From: Vesta saturnalis
Lineage: Eukaryota > Arthropoda > Insecta > Coleoptera > Lampyridae
Assembly (NCBI GenBank): GCA_036346205.1
Contig: JARFJB010000400.1
Coordinates: 592,001 to 656,000 of the forward strand
DNA length: 64,000 nt
Direction of reading: 5' to 3'
The translations under genes and the position numbers were made by a program. The notes under the pieces were generated by a model that was not told the DNA's origin, made no database searches, and saw only the letters and a list, made by a program, of their open reading frames with translations. Positions 23,030 to 35,429 of this stretch are shown here, piece after piece (within the stretch, counting starts at the first letter, position 1; each line of letters starts with the position of its first letter).

Positions 23030-24035
23030 CCGGTGGCACTATCTATCTTCACATTATTTTACTATCTGTCACATTTGAATTAAATTTATACAGGTAAAAT
23101 CTAATGAACATTAATTAAAAACTACACGGTAATTTTTTTTTTATTCACAATTAGTTTGTAAACATACTGTTTTTTAACCATATAAAGGTTAAAAAGTGAA
23201 TGATTCTATGGGTTTACTTTAAGCGGTCAGTAATAACAAAAAAAGGAGACAGTAATGAGATGAAGCGGTCAGTAATGGGCCACTTTCCAACCTGTGGGGA
23301 AGCTACTATCGATTTAAACTATCAATGTCAAATTGACAACTTGCCAATTTTAATAAAGGGTCAAGAGTATGTAACCATTTTTTCTCACGTGCGTAGATGG
23401 TGAGTGAACGCAAGCAATAGGTGGAAACAAACAACACGTTTTCTTTAATAAGCATATTTAATAAGTGAATTATTGATAAAAAGTAACGACAACACCAATA
23501 GAAAAATAGTAAGCATAACATTTATGGCTTCTGATTAAAGTAAACATGAAAAGCCGTATTAAACGAGAAGCCGTGATAGATGTGTTCCAAAATTGTTTGA
23601 TTTGAATTGTATAATGTTGCTTGTTCGATAATTGTGAATAAAATCGTATACAAACCTCGGCAAAAGTACCATTCCCCTGTCTCTAGAACTATACTTCTTT
23701 CGACAGGAATGGAACACTTTCCGCCTCGATATGTAATATACTATTGTCTCTAAAAAGTAGAATATTACTCATTCTGTACAAAATGTATATTATTAATGTC
23801 TGATACTGATAGCGACATAAATAAGGGGTTTCCAAAAACGTAGTGAACTACAAATAAATAACTGAATATAACGAAAAAAGAGGTTGGAGAAAAAAAATTG
23901 TTTTATTCGTACACGGGAGATTGCTGGACTCCGCTTCGTGTCGTCCAGCAACTTTCTTCTTCGTCCCAAGAATTGACATTTTTTGTACTAATGAAACAAA
24001 AATCTATTTGTTGCATAAATCAAGCTTAAATGACT
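23030..24035. other. Noncoding stretch with one small hairpin
   Basis: No gene recognised. 23921-23951 forms TTGCTGGAC / GTCCAGCAA with a 13-nt loop. Confidence 0.4.
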
Positions 24036-25391
24036 AATTGAACTAATCAAAATTAGGTACTAGTTAGCAAAGTAAAAAAGAAAGTTTGAAAAGGAATAAC
24101 AAAAAATTGGGTGCACTTATAACTACTGAAGTAAGCGTTCAAAATGTAAATCAGTCTGGATAGTAAGCCTTGGATAGCCATATTGGCAAACATTAAAACA
24201 AAATAAAATGAAACAAAGTCCGTTACTTTGGTTCATTGGCATTTAAAATTCGTAAATTTTCTTTAAGCTTTCTTAGTTAGATAGTTGAGTTTGTTAGAAA
24301 AATGAAGTTTGATGTGATTTAGTTGACATGATTTTTATACTAGGTGGGTGTCAGAAAAATTGTTTATTAGCCAGCAGAGTTTATAAGCAAAGATTTTCCA
24401 ATAAACTAAGATATCCAAGAGAAGAGTCTTATAGAAACCTTGTGGAACGTTTTGAACGAACTGGAAATGTGAGTTACGAAAAACTTGAAATAGTGAAACC
24501 TGTGACATAAAGAAAATGAATTCATGATTATGACGGCAGAAAATTCTCACACAAGTAATCGTCAATTAAGTACTGATCTAGATACCTCTCGTGCCTCAAT
24601 TCAAAGAATAATTAAAAAAAAATAAGTTTCACCCCTACCATATACAACTTCACCAGGAGCTTTTGGATGCTGATTATCAAAAAAGAATAACGTTTTTCCA
24701 GTGGATACAAAACCAGCTTGCCGATCAGGTTAATTTTTTACAAAAAGTAATGTTTTTCGACGAAGTAACATTCCATAAAAATGGAACTGTACATAAGCAT
24801 CATTTCCGTTATAGCCAGCATAAATTGTCTCTCAACGTATGGGCTGGAATTTTAGATGGATACCTTATTGGACACTATTTTTTTGAAAATAATTTAAATG
24901 CTGTTCTTTACTATGAGTGTTTAAGCACTCAACTTTTTACTCTTCTTCAACATGTTCGTGTAGATATTGCCGAAGGCATGTGGTTCCATCAAGATGGTGC
25001 TCCCCCTCATTTCGCTAGAAACGTTAAAGAATGGCTGAATCAACAATTTCCTGGGAGGTGGATAGGTCGAGGAGGCGTTATAAACTGGCCAGCACGCTCT
25101 CCAGACCTTACACCCCTCATGGTGATGCGTGAAATAAATTGTATACAAAGAAATCCCAACAACAAAAGATGATATGAAAATGCGCATTCGTAATGCATTC
25201 GCATCCGTAACGCCAGTTGTACTTCAACGTGTCAAGGAATCATTTTATAAACCCATCAACAAATGTTTGTTACCACGCGAAAGACATTTTGAACACTTAC
25301 TTCAGTAGCTATTTTTTTACTATTCCTTTTTCAAACTTTTTTTTACTTAGTACCTAATTTCAATTAGTTCACACTCTAATGGGCCACCCTG
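24036..25391 (+). mobile_element. Mariner-like (DD41D) element copy B
   Basis: The inner inverted repeats are 24036 to about 24142 and 25284 to about 25372. They share AACTAAT..AATTAGGTACTA, AAAAAGAAAGTTTGAAAA(A)GGAATA and CTACTGAAGTAAG.GTTCAAAATG. The right arm ends CCACCCTG at 25391 followed by TA. The left outer end has no counterpart, so that side is truncated or rearranged. The transposase relic occupies 24316-25310. Confidence 0.65.
24316..25310 (+). pseudogene. DD41D mariner-like transposase, copy B, broken
   Basis: An N-terminal HTH remnant (VYKQRFSNKLRYPREES..LVERFERTGNVSYEK) resembles the DUF4817-type domain of these transposases. After stops and shifts comes KFHPYH-IQLHQELLDADYQ. 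A long open stretch (24663-25172) follows with FFDEVTFHKNG (first Asp), LNVWAGILDGYLIGHYF, WFHQDGAPPHFARN (second Asp) and WPARSPDLTPL. From the second Asp to the expected third Asp position is 41 residues, but that Asp is lost in a small frameshifting change near 25118. The C-terminal tail continues out of frame to about 25305 (..HFEHLLQ). Inactive. Confidence 0.82.
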
Positions 25392-25393
25392 TA

Positions 25394-26249
25394 TACATAC
25401 CATCAGCGAGTAACGCTTTGTTGCTTATTTGGTGAAAGTGAAAATGAAAGTTATGAAAGTTTAATGTTTTGTTTTAGTATTTCCAAAAGTTTTAATTGCC
25501 TCATGAACTCGAACATTTAAACATTCATTTACATAATTGTAACGCCATTTAATGTGTACTTTATTTATGGCATATTGCTGCCAAATACGTTATAATTCCA
25601 AATAATTTTACATTTTGTGAACTAAATTGTCAAAGGTGTATTCCTTTATAAGGTGTTTAAACCTTCAGGAATGATTAGTATAGTGGACTGTTTATATTTT
25701 TATACACGCGAGTTAGATAAATTAAACTTTTTAATCTGGTCTTTATCGCGAAGTGCAATATTCTCGAATTCGGAACATTTACTTCAGCTAAGAGAATTTT
25801 AATACTCACTCTTGTTTACGTAATTTCTACGGACTGGAACTTGATAACATGAAATAGTTATGTACACCCTAGTCTAGTTGATCGCTTTCCTTCCAACGAC
25901 ACTGTGCACTTAGTAAGTTGCTTGGGTAGCAATCAGTTCCGTTGCGTTTTCTAGTGACACTGTGTGGCCGGCAGAATGTAGACAAACAGTTTTTCTGTCC
26001 GATGATGTAAGGAGACGACACCGGAAATTAATCTACCCGCCGAATTTGAGCGACAGTCGGTCAGAGTGTACAGGAAAATTCGAGAAGGGATTCGGTATTT
26101 CTTTTTGTTAGTTGGCTCATGTTTATGTTAGTTTTTACTTATTAGTAGCTTATCCTAGTGCTTCATTGTGGACTGTTCAGGAGACCTTCCCCTTTTCAGC
26201 CCTGGTAACTCTTCTGTTAATGGTGTTGCGTTGATTTGTGTTATTGTGC
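25394..26249. other. Noncoding stretch
   Basis: No gene recognised. It may include LINE 3' sequence near its right side. Confidence 0.35.
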
Positions 26250-28968
26250 AGTTTAGTTCTTTGCTGTTTCTAAAAAAAGAAAAAATGTTTTGCTTTTATT
26301 TGAATGACCTATATTATTCGAGTTAAATGTGTGCGTGTTGTTTGGCTGGAGGTAGCGTAGTGTGTGTATTAGTGTGGTTAATCCAATCTCGTTTACCGGT
26401 ATCCTTGCATGGTCGTCATCAAATAGACGGGGGAGCGCGGAGGGCATATGGGGTATTATCAAGGGATTTTTCCATCTCCTCAGTTAGGTTGTCAAGGAGT
26501 TGTGTTAGGATGGTGGAGGGGTGTTTAAATTTCAGTTTTGGTTTCTTGAGTGGGTAAGGATCTCGTTGGACAATTCTTTTGTGTGTAAAGTTTCTTTGTA
26601 ATGTTTGTATTCTGTCTGTGATAGGTGCTATGTTTGTATGTTGTATTGTGTATGCGTCTAAGTATTCTGCATTCACAGAAGGCGATCGAGGAGGGATGAT
26701 TGGAGTTTATATCTATGTATATTTTGCAGATATGTTGTAGTGTTTCGGGAGGAAACCTCTGATCGAGGGAGCCCAGTAGCTTTGCTCGGCTTCTTATCTT
26801 GTCTAGTGTTCTTGTGTAAATCGGGGAGCCAGTTTAATGTTTTAGTGAATAGAATTCCTAAGTAGGTGACTTCTTGCTGCAGTGTGTCATTCGTTGTTAA
26901 GGGTTAACGAAACATTTCTCTCGGTCAAGTTGGAAAATTTGTCTTCATGGGAGTTAGGATATCGGAAGAGGATCGCTTGAGTTTTGGTTGGATTGTCGGA
27001 GACTCTCCACCGATTGTCCCAATTGGAACAGTTCTGGAGTGGATTTTGAATATAAGGCTGGAGGCCGTTTCGCTGTTACGATGCACTGCCCCGAAGGCAG
27101 TATCATCCGCAAACTGCGCAACGGCTACTCCGAGTTGCGTTACATTGGGAATGTCAAAAGCGAAGATGGTGTAAAGGTCTGTTGTGGGTTGGAAAAGAGT
27201 AGAAGCTTGCAGAAGTGATCAAGGATGTTTAGGTTACTGCTCTTGTCAATAAAAGTGTGCAGACCCTATCAAATGCTTGCTTAATATCCAGAAACACAGC
27301 CAGGTTGCATTGCTTATGATTGAATGCTCGGGTAGTCCCTGTAAGCAGAGTAAACAAGTGATCGTGGCAGATTCGGTTGGGACGGAGGCTGAATTGGCTG
27401 TTAGGAAGGAGTTCATTAAATTTGAGTTGGTCTCTAAGTCACTTGGCAAGAATCTGCTCAAAACATTTTCCGAAACAGCTTAAGATAGAGATAGGTTTAT
27501 AGGAGGAGGTTGGAGTGTGGTTTGGGTATCATGACGGTAGAAGCTGTCGGGAAGTGGGATAGTGTTAAATATTTTTTGTAGATGTCGGTAAATAATGTGA
27601 GTGCTCGGTCGAGTAAGTCTCGAAGTATTTTACGGTTGTGGCCGTCTTGAACTGATTGCGTCCATTTTTGAAGTACGATTTGACGTGGTCGGGTGTAATT
27701 GCAACATAAAAGTGACTCCCATTGTCCAAATGGATTTGGAGAATGTTAAGGTTACCGAATTCTTCAAGGCGACTCTCTACGAGTTGCTTGGACTGAGTGT
27801 CGCATTGAGGATTTTCGGGGGATCGGAAAATGGATTGAAGGTGAAGGCCGACTTCTTCGACCTTTCTTTGATCGGTGGGGATTATGTTGCCCTGTAGTGC
27901 GTGAGATGGGATTTGGTGGTTACTTTTCTTCGTATAAGCCTATTGAACTGTTGCCAGAATAGTTTCTCATTTCGGTAATCTAACTCGGAGGTGACTTTGA
28001 TCCAGAAGTGTTCAGTGTGTTTGTTTGTTTCTCGCTTGATTAAGGCGTTAAGGCGATTGTATCCGGATATCTGGATCACAAGAATTGATAATAGATTCGT
28101 CTTTTTTCTTTGATCCAGTTCACGATTCGCCGTGACAGTGGTTTACGGAAATGTCGATGGTTTTCAATGGGACTCCGATCTCGACCGCTTCCGCAATTAA
28201 GAAAGTTTAGTCTTCAATGGGTCTTTGAGATCTTGGGTGGTTAAAAGATTGCGTGTGGCAAGGTTGTTGGAGTCTGCGGTCCGAAAAATATTTGATTACT
28301 CTCTATAGCGGAGTTGCTAGGGGGGCTGGACAAAATAGTTTTTGACCAGTTGTGGTAGGTGATCTGATGTGATCGTAGTGCCTATAAAGTACTCCTGATT
28401 AAAATAATGGGATATGGGTTCGTAAAGGATGATGTGATCTATTATGGAAGTACCCATATGCTTGAAAAATTTGAGTTGTATGTTGGTGACTTCAAAAAGC
28501 GACAACTTAACAAGGCTGATTCCGTTATCATTGTTTCTGGAGTCCACGAATTACGTGTGGCGCGCTATGAAACCGTCTAGGCTTACTGCATTGGGAAGGC
28601 TGAAAGCGTAAGTTAGGGGGTAAGAAAATAAAAGAATAGGAGTAGGAAAGTAGACCGTCACAGCAACACATTCGGAATGCTGTGAGTGCGGTTGAAAGCG
28701 GGTAGACGGGAACCAATTGTTGATCATAATAGAGGTTTTGTCGGTAGGAGTGATAAGTGTTAAAGTTAAATGTGCATTTGTCTGTTAGTTTTGTTTCTGC
28801 GATAGCGAGGATGTGTATGTTGTGTTCATGTAGTAAGTTTTTAAGTAGGGAGCGTTTCTGACGAACGTCTCTAGCGTTAATTGTCCCTGGTACGATATCC
28901 ATCTTGGAAGGATTTGAGCACTGTGTTCCAGGATTACGTGTTAACAACGGATGGAGAGAGTAGGTCAC
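26250..28968 (-). pseudogene. Jockey-like LINE ORF2: endonuclease and reverse transcriptase relic
   Basis: Minus-strand reading from 28968 gives an AP-endonuclease start (INARDVRQKRSLL, HILAIAETKL) and the distal motif SDHLPQLV near 28345-28368. After a linker, RT motifs appear in broken frames: LDIKQAFDRV (motif A) near 27255-27290, and VAQFADDTAF (motif C, FADD codons 27113-27102). The tail runs to about 26250. Endonuclease then RT with FADD is the layout of Jockey/CR1-type non-LTR elements. Many stops and shifts show inactivity. The clade is inferred from motif flavour only. Confidence 0.68.
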
Positions 28969-30000
28969 TCCTTAGCGGTATGGCCCAGCCGCGTGCAGGT
29001 AGAGTGGAATTAGGGAGGGTTCGCATCGGTAGTGTCTCCCGCACATGGTAATTCCCTGTGTGAGGAGGAAATCGCGGTGATTTTGGATGGGATGGTGAGG
29101 TGGATTAGGGACGTGCGTTGGTTGGTATCTTTCGAGGTGATGCGAATGGCTTTGCTCACAGATGGTAGAGCAATCGCAACCAGGATATCCTTATTTACGG
29201 GACGGTTTACGTAGAGAGGGTGAATGTCTAGGAGTGGTGTTTGCGGGACAGGAACTAGAGTTGGGTTAGGGTGACAGTAGAAACACCGAAATGGTGACAC
29301 AGCTTAAGCTGCACGCATTAGGTAAGTGAGAAGAGATTTGAAGAAGGTAGGTGTTGTGGTTGAACGTTAAGTTCGTCCGTGAAAGGTTCAAGGGTTTCAA
29401 GGAGTTAAAGTAGGTTTTTTGGGTTGTTATGGATTTTGGGATATTTCGAACGCAATATCTCAAGGCTTGTTAGGATTGTGATTAGGTTTGGAGGGAGAAT
29501 CAGGTATAGGTAGCAGGGCCGGTATAGTTGGCTGTGCGGGTATAGGTGACAGGGCAGGTTTGCATGTAGGTTCTGTGTGTTTCTGTGTATGAGTGGGTAT
29601 AGGTGGTTGAGATGAGGCGTTGCAGTGTGAGCGTCGATCCTAGATGTTGGCGTTGCCCTGGATGTGTTCCTGTGTCCTGTATCATTTTGTGATTCTTCTT
29701 CTTGTTGTCCTATGCGGTTCCTGGCTGCTGCGACTGGCTGTGGTTCCTCTTCTAATGGGCGGGAACCGCGTCATCGTACTGTCAGTATACAAAGCAGTGA
29801 CAAACCTAACTTAGAAGCGGCGAAGGCACGACCTCTCCAATCGGCTACAATCTAAAGAGATCCTCTTCGGTAGCGATTGTTTTGGTTAAATAGAAATCCG
29901 CGAAAGGCAGAGACGCATTTTGGTAGTGGCGTTATTTCAAAGATTGGCTATAGTTGAAGTAGTGGGACTGAAGGGGGCTGTGACATAAAAAACTCTCCCC
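28969..30000 (-). pseudogene. Probable LINE ORF1 (gag-like) and 5' region relic
   Basis: The minus strand upstream of the endonuclease keeps open pieces (for example 29300-29010) with CVQLKLCHHFGV-like remnants of CCHC knuckles near 29315-29290, all in broken frames. The GC content is higher than the surroundings and similar to the ORF2 relic. ORF1 is assigned by position only; no intact knuckle can be shown. Confidence 0.4.
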
Positions 30001-30117
30001 GTTTTCGTAACATCGGAGGCGGTAAAATTGATTATTTGAAATTTTGCCATTTTTGGTACAATTGTTTAATTAGCGAATAATTAATAAAAAAATTTGTTTG
30101 GGCTCTCTACCATTTAA

Positions 30118-32556
30118 CCCAGATATGCCCAACGTCCTGTATGTAGGCCGGTTGCATTCAAGTTCAGACTTGCAAAAACGTGCATTCACGAAACAATTCG
30201 CCGCATCTAGGCAGTTCGTATAACATTGTAGAAGTAGACGGCCGCATTTGTCAGAGTTAAAAAGTTGCTGTTTTGAAGTTTACTGACTGTGAATATACGT
30301 GTTTTTAAAAATGGCCGATTATGGGATACGCTTTGCAAGGTAAGTGCTTTTTTTCGTTTTTACATGTAAACAATTTTTCATCTGATAATTATAAACTATA
30401 GAGCAAATATCAAAGATTAATTATGTAATTTAGAAAATGTGATTAGAATTATTCGATATACTTTTTTTTATCTTTGATTTTGTCCGTGTCCGTTTTGTCC
30501 ATGTAGGACGTTGGGCATAAGCATCACTAAAATCTTATTTTTTTTTAGAAATTTTTCTTTGAATGAGGCACTTGAAATGGTGGAAAACGATGAAGAATTA
30601 CATAGAGAAGTTACTTCAATAACAATTTTTCTTCCATCTTCAGGGAACCATACGGACGAAGATTCGGGAGACGAGGATTTAGTCCATATAAATAATTTAC
30701 CGGGAGCTCAACTACGTGCCGCTGCAGAAATAAATTTACGATCAAGCACTCTTGCTAGTGATTACGATTATTCGTCGGAAGATGATATTCCTTTGCAAAC
30801 GCTGATAACAAGAAAAACTAAAACTCCGTTGACCCAAAAAAATCGTCGCGTGAAGAAAAAACACTACGAGTGGATACAGCAGGACTTATCAACAAATGAA
30901 GCAGAGTTTTCTGGCATTAACAGTTCAAATTTTGAACAAGAAAGTCCTTCGGAATTATTCGCTCTTTTTTTTGACGATAAAATTTTAGATCTGATAATTA
31001 CAGAATCTAACCGTTACATACAACAAAAAAATAAGTTGGTCTCAATAGAAAAGTCGGAACTAAAGGCGTTCATTGGAATTTTATTGCTAAGTGGATATGT
31101 TCAGCTTCCTCGAAGGCGCATGTTTTGGGAAAATGAAACCGATACTCACAGCAGTTTGGTGTCTCAGGCTTTATCTCGGAATAAGTTTGAATACATTTTA
31201 TCTCTCTTTTCATGTTGTGGATAATATGACATTAGACATCACAAGAGACAAATTTGCAAAAGTGAGACCGTTGTTTGATCATCTAAACCAAAAGTTTATA
31301 GAATACAGTATTTGTGAGGAAATGCATGCTATTGATGATGCTATGGTGCCCTATTTTGGGCGGCATGGCTGCAAGCAATTTATTCATGGCAAGCCCATTA
31401 GATATGGGTACAAACTATGGGTTGGTGCAACAAGATTGGGTTACATCAACTGGTTTCAGCCGTACCAAGGAGCTTCCACCAACATTAGCACAAAATATGC
31501 TGAACTGGGAGTAGGCCCATCTGTTGTTCTTGAATACTCAGACATTTTGAAACAAAGATGGCCTGACGTTCAAAATGCACTTATTTTTTGACAACTTCTT
31601 TTCTACAATACCTTTGCTTGAATTACTTTCTGATAAAAACTTGAGAGGAACTGGAACAATTCGCGAAAACCGAATTCCTAACAATAATCTAAAGGATTCC
31701 AAAGAAGTAAAAAAAGAACCTCGAGGAAGCTACGATTATAGAAAAGTGGTTGATAATGACATAATCGTTGTAAAGTGGCACGATAACAACATAGTAACTT
31801 TGTGTTCTAATTCAGCGGGAGTATATCCTCTTCACACTGTAAAGAGATTTTCACAAAAAGAAAAGAAAAGTATACAGGTAAGTGAAAAAATCTGTCTATA
31901 ATTTTCGCTAATTTTTGTGCTTTAGGTAACGCAACCCCATTTGATAAATTTATATAACGCTAATATGGGTGGTGTGGACAGGTGTGATCAAAATGTGAGT
32001 TTGTACAGAGTATCTATAAGAGGCAAAAAATGGTATTTTCCTCTAATTGCTCATTGTATAGATATAGCTGTACATAACGCATGGCAAATACACAGGAAAA
32101 CTGGTGGTGTGTTAGACCAACTGAAATTTAGAAGAAGAATTGCTGTTGCCTTATTACAACAACACAAAAAGGAAAACAGGGCAACAGGACATTGTTCACG
32201 CAACGAAGGAATAGATATTCGCTTTGATCGAACGGACCATTTTGTAATACCTCAAGAAAAAGAAACAAAATGTGCTTTTTGTCATTCAAAAACAACTACA
32301 AGATGTAGAAAGTGTAACAAAGGTTTACATGTAAAATGTTTTGTGAGTTATCATTCACCATCCAAAGATTTGTGAATACGTAGTTTATGTGTCACATATT
32401 TGCCCAAAGTCCTACATGTAGGACGACATTTTTTTTGTATTTTGAAAAATAAATTTTAAGTTTATTGGTCCTAGAAGTCTTTTTTATATTTAAAATAAAA
32501 AGTTTATTCAAAAATTATCAAAAAGAAATGACACAACTTCAATGGGCATATCTGGG
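30118..32556 (+). mobile_element. Nearly complete piggyBac element
   Basis: 2439 bp flanked by TTAA on both sides (30114-30117 and 32557-32560), the diagnostic piggyBac target duplication. The terminal inverted repeats are CCCAGATATGCCCA at 30118 and TGGGCATATCTGGG ending at 32556. A subterminal motif like TGCCCAACGTCCTACATG occurs at 30126 (variant), at about 32402, and inverted within intron 1 near 30499-30520. It encodes one spliced transposase gene. Confidence 0.92.
30311..32375 (+). pseudogene. piggyBac transposase, two introns, two frameshifts
   Basis: Exon 1 is 30311-30339 (MADYGIRFA; donor GTAAGT). Intron 1 is 30340-30548, ending TTTTTTTTAG. Exon 2 continues the frame (NFSLNEALEMV..), then an acidic N-terminus and the DDE_Tnp_1_7 domain. 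Intron 2 is 31878-31925 (48 bp; GTAAGT..TTTAG). The last exon is 31926-32375. Catalytic Asp candidates are all present: HAIDDAMVPYFGRHG near 31330, LFFDNFFST near 31585, and NMGGVDRCDQN near 31964-31996. The C-terminal cysteine-rich domain is CAFC..CRKCNKGLHVKCFVSYH. Frame is lost once near 31205 (one base, CTCTTTT run) and once near 31577 (extra A). Both are beside short runs, so the gene could be intact in the organism. Confidence 0.88.
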
Positions 32557-32560
32557 TTAA

Positions 32561-34625
32561 TTGCACTATTAGACATCAATGTTTAGTTTGAATATAAATA
32601 CCATACCGAATTAGATAAATCAGATTAACAGTGCAAAACTAACTATATTTGTAAAGAAAAAAATTATATTGTATATAAGTTTAGTAACAGCTCAACTTAG
32701 TATACCAGTTGGTTGCAATAATGCTTTTGTTATTCCGACCTACAGTTACTAATCTCTCTATACATACATATTCTGGTATCAAATTACATATATTGTTCAA
32801 TAGTTTAAGTAAACTAAATTCGAAATTTAATCGCTTTAATCATATACTTGCAATTATTAGTTTTAATAGCATATCAAGTAACATGACATCACGAATTATT
32901 AACATTAATGAATTGGAGTCACCAAACTATTTTTTATGTGAATTTCATCCTTGTGAACAGTTTCTCATCTTGGTTTATTTTATTAGTTTTTCATACTCTG
33001 ACAATTAAAAACAATTTCATTTAATCGTAAATACAAAATCCGAAACCTAAATCATGTAGTTCTAACTTTACTACTATCTAATAATAGAATTACATCCCCA
33101 GCATAATCATAACTTTGTATCTACCCATAATCTACTTATGCAACGCCCCTTTTCATAATTTAAGCAAACGACCCATTAAATATTATCTAGGCGGTTACGT
33201 ATAATTATGTACGTTCCAATGCATCTGATCACTTTATACAAGAATCTTGCTAGAACTAAAGCCATAAAGTTATCGGTCCTTTAACTTAACTATTACGTGA
33301 TGATGTACGGGTCTGAGAAGTTTATTGTACAAACTAGGACCTTTAGTATATTAATTTGGCCTAAATTTTATAGTTATATACTTGAGTTATAATTTAGTTC
33401 AATTAACAATCATTTACTATTCTCATATCTTTGTATGTCTTGTTTTTAGGTTTAAACATTTTACAGAAGAATTACCTAAACTATTATTCATAACATAGCT
33501 TCACGGTAGTATAATAATAATAAATTTTCTTCACAAATATTTTTGCACACCGCCGAATAGAAAAACAACCCTCAAGTCGATATTTTCCTAGGCCATTTGT
33601 TTCAGTATCTCATTCTTAAAACTAAAATGTTAAATTTAGTCATTCTGGTATAAAAACAGTTAGGCACGCTTCGTCTTATATTGCTTTGCTAGAGAAAATG
33701 ATCTTAGCTTTCCGGATATAAGAACTACTAACGGAAACTACTAGTTATTTCTATTGGGAAACGTGACAAAATGTACATCCGTTAAAACGCCATATTACGA
33801 TCCGTTCCTTTTCAATTTCTTCCTCCCTTCAAAACTCAAAAGAGTATGAAAAACGCAAATGTTACACTAATGTTTTTTAAAGATGAAAATAATTTTAAAA
33901 GTTTTATCGTAAGTTATATATAATAAGACGAATACCGTTGTTCGTAAACACGCACGTTCTTTTAAGTTAATCAAAGAAAGTTTGATTTGTAAACAGTACT
34001 ACAACAATAATAAAATTAATTATCAAGATTAAGTTACAGAAAGTTTGAAGAGCTTGGTTCACGATTAATTACTTAAAGAATTTCATTATTGACATAAGCA
34101 ACAGCGCAAAATAAATTACTTCGTTTAACATAAAAAACCATTTACTCGTCAATACAATTTATTTCTTTATTTTGTACATTTAGAAAAATATTTATGGTGA
34201 AAATTTATACCTTTAACAAATGAACTTCGTAAGTTGTTACAATGAATAAATCAACTTTTTTTATTTTTTTAAGAGTAATACGTTTTATAACAAACAACAA
34301 CTCACACCAGTAAACGTCTGTTTTCACCAGTAATAACTCTTTTAACACGCTAATAGTAATAATTTAAAATACTATAACCAGTAACGTTTCATTTAAAAAA
34401 TCACCAATATAACTGTCCTAGTATTTTACATTAGAATTGTGAAGTGGTTTTTACTCGCGATAGGAGAAGATTATTGGCGAGCCATTAGGAGAGTCTGTAT
34501 CTTCCTAGACCTAGTAAAACAGTTACCTTGTGTAGAATGTAATATATTTGATTCGCTTTCTTAAATTGCATTAAAGCTGTGAATTTATTATAAAAATCTA
34601 TCTATAATGGCACACATATCTTGTC
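32561..34625. other. Noncoding stretch
   Basis: About 2 kb of AT-rich sequence. A 99-codon frame at 32709-33008 has no recognised motif. No RNA or element seen. Confidence 0.4.
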
Positions 34626-35300
<675 letters not shown>

Positions 35301-35429
35301 AGAAGGGAAAGGACAGGGGAAGGGACATGGAGGCAATGAAGCCATAAGAGTATCTAGAGACGCCTTGTTAATTTCAGTAACGAAGATTTTTGCGCGCTTT
35401 ATGAACGAAATTAATTTTCTTAACTAGAT

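Noticed and set aside
32709..33008. 99-codon plus-strand frame after the piggyBac element
   Set aside because: AT-rich, no motif, no splice or poly(A) context beyond chance.
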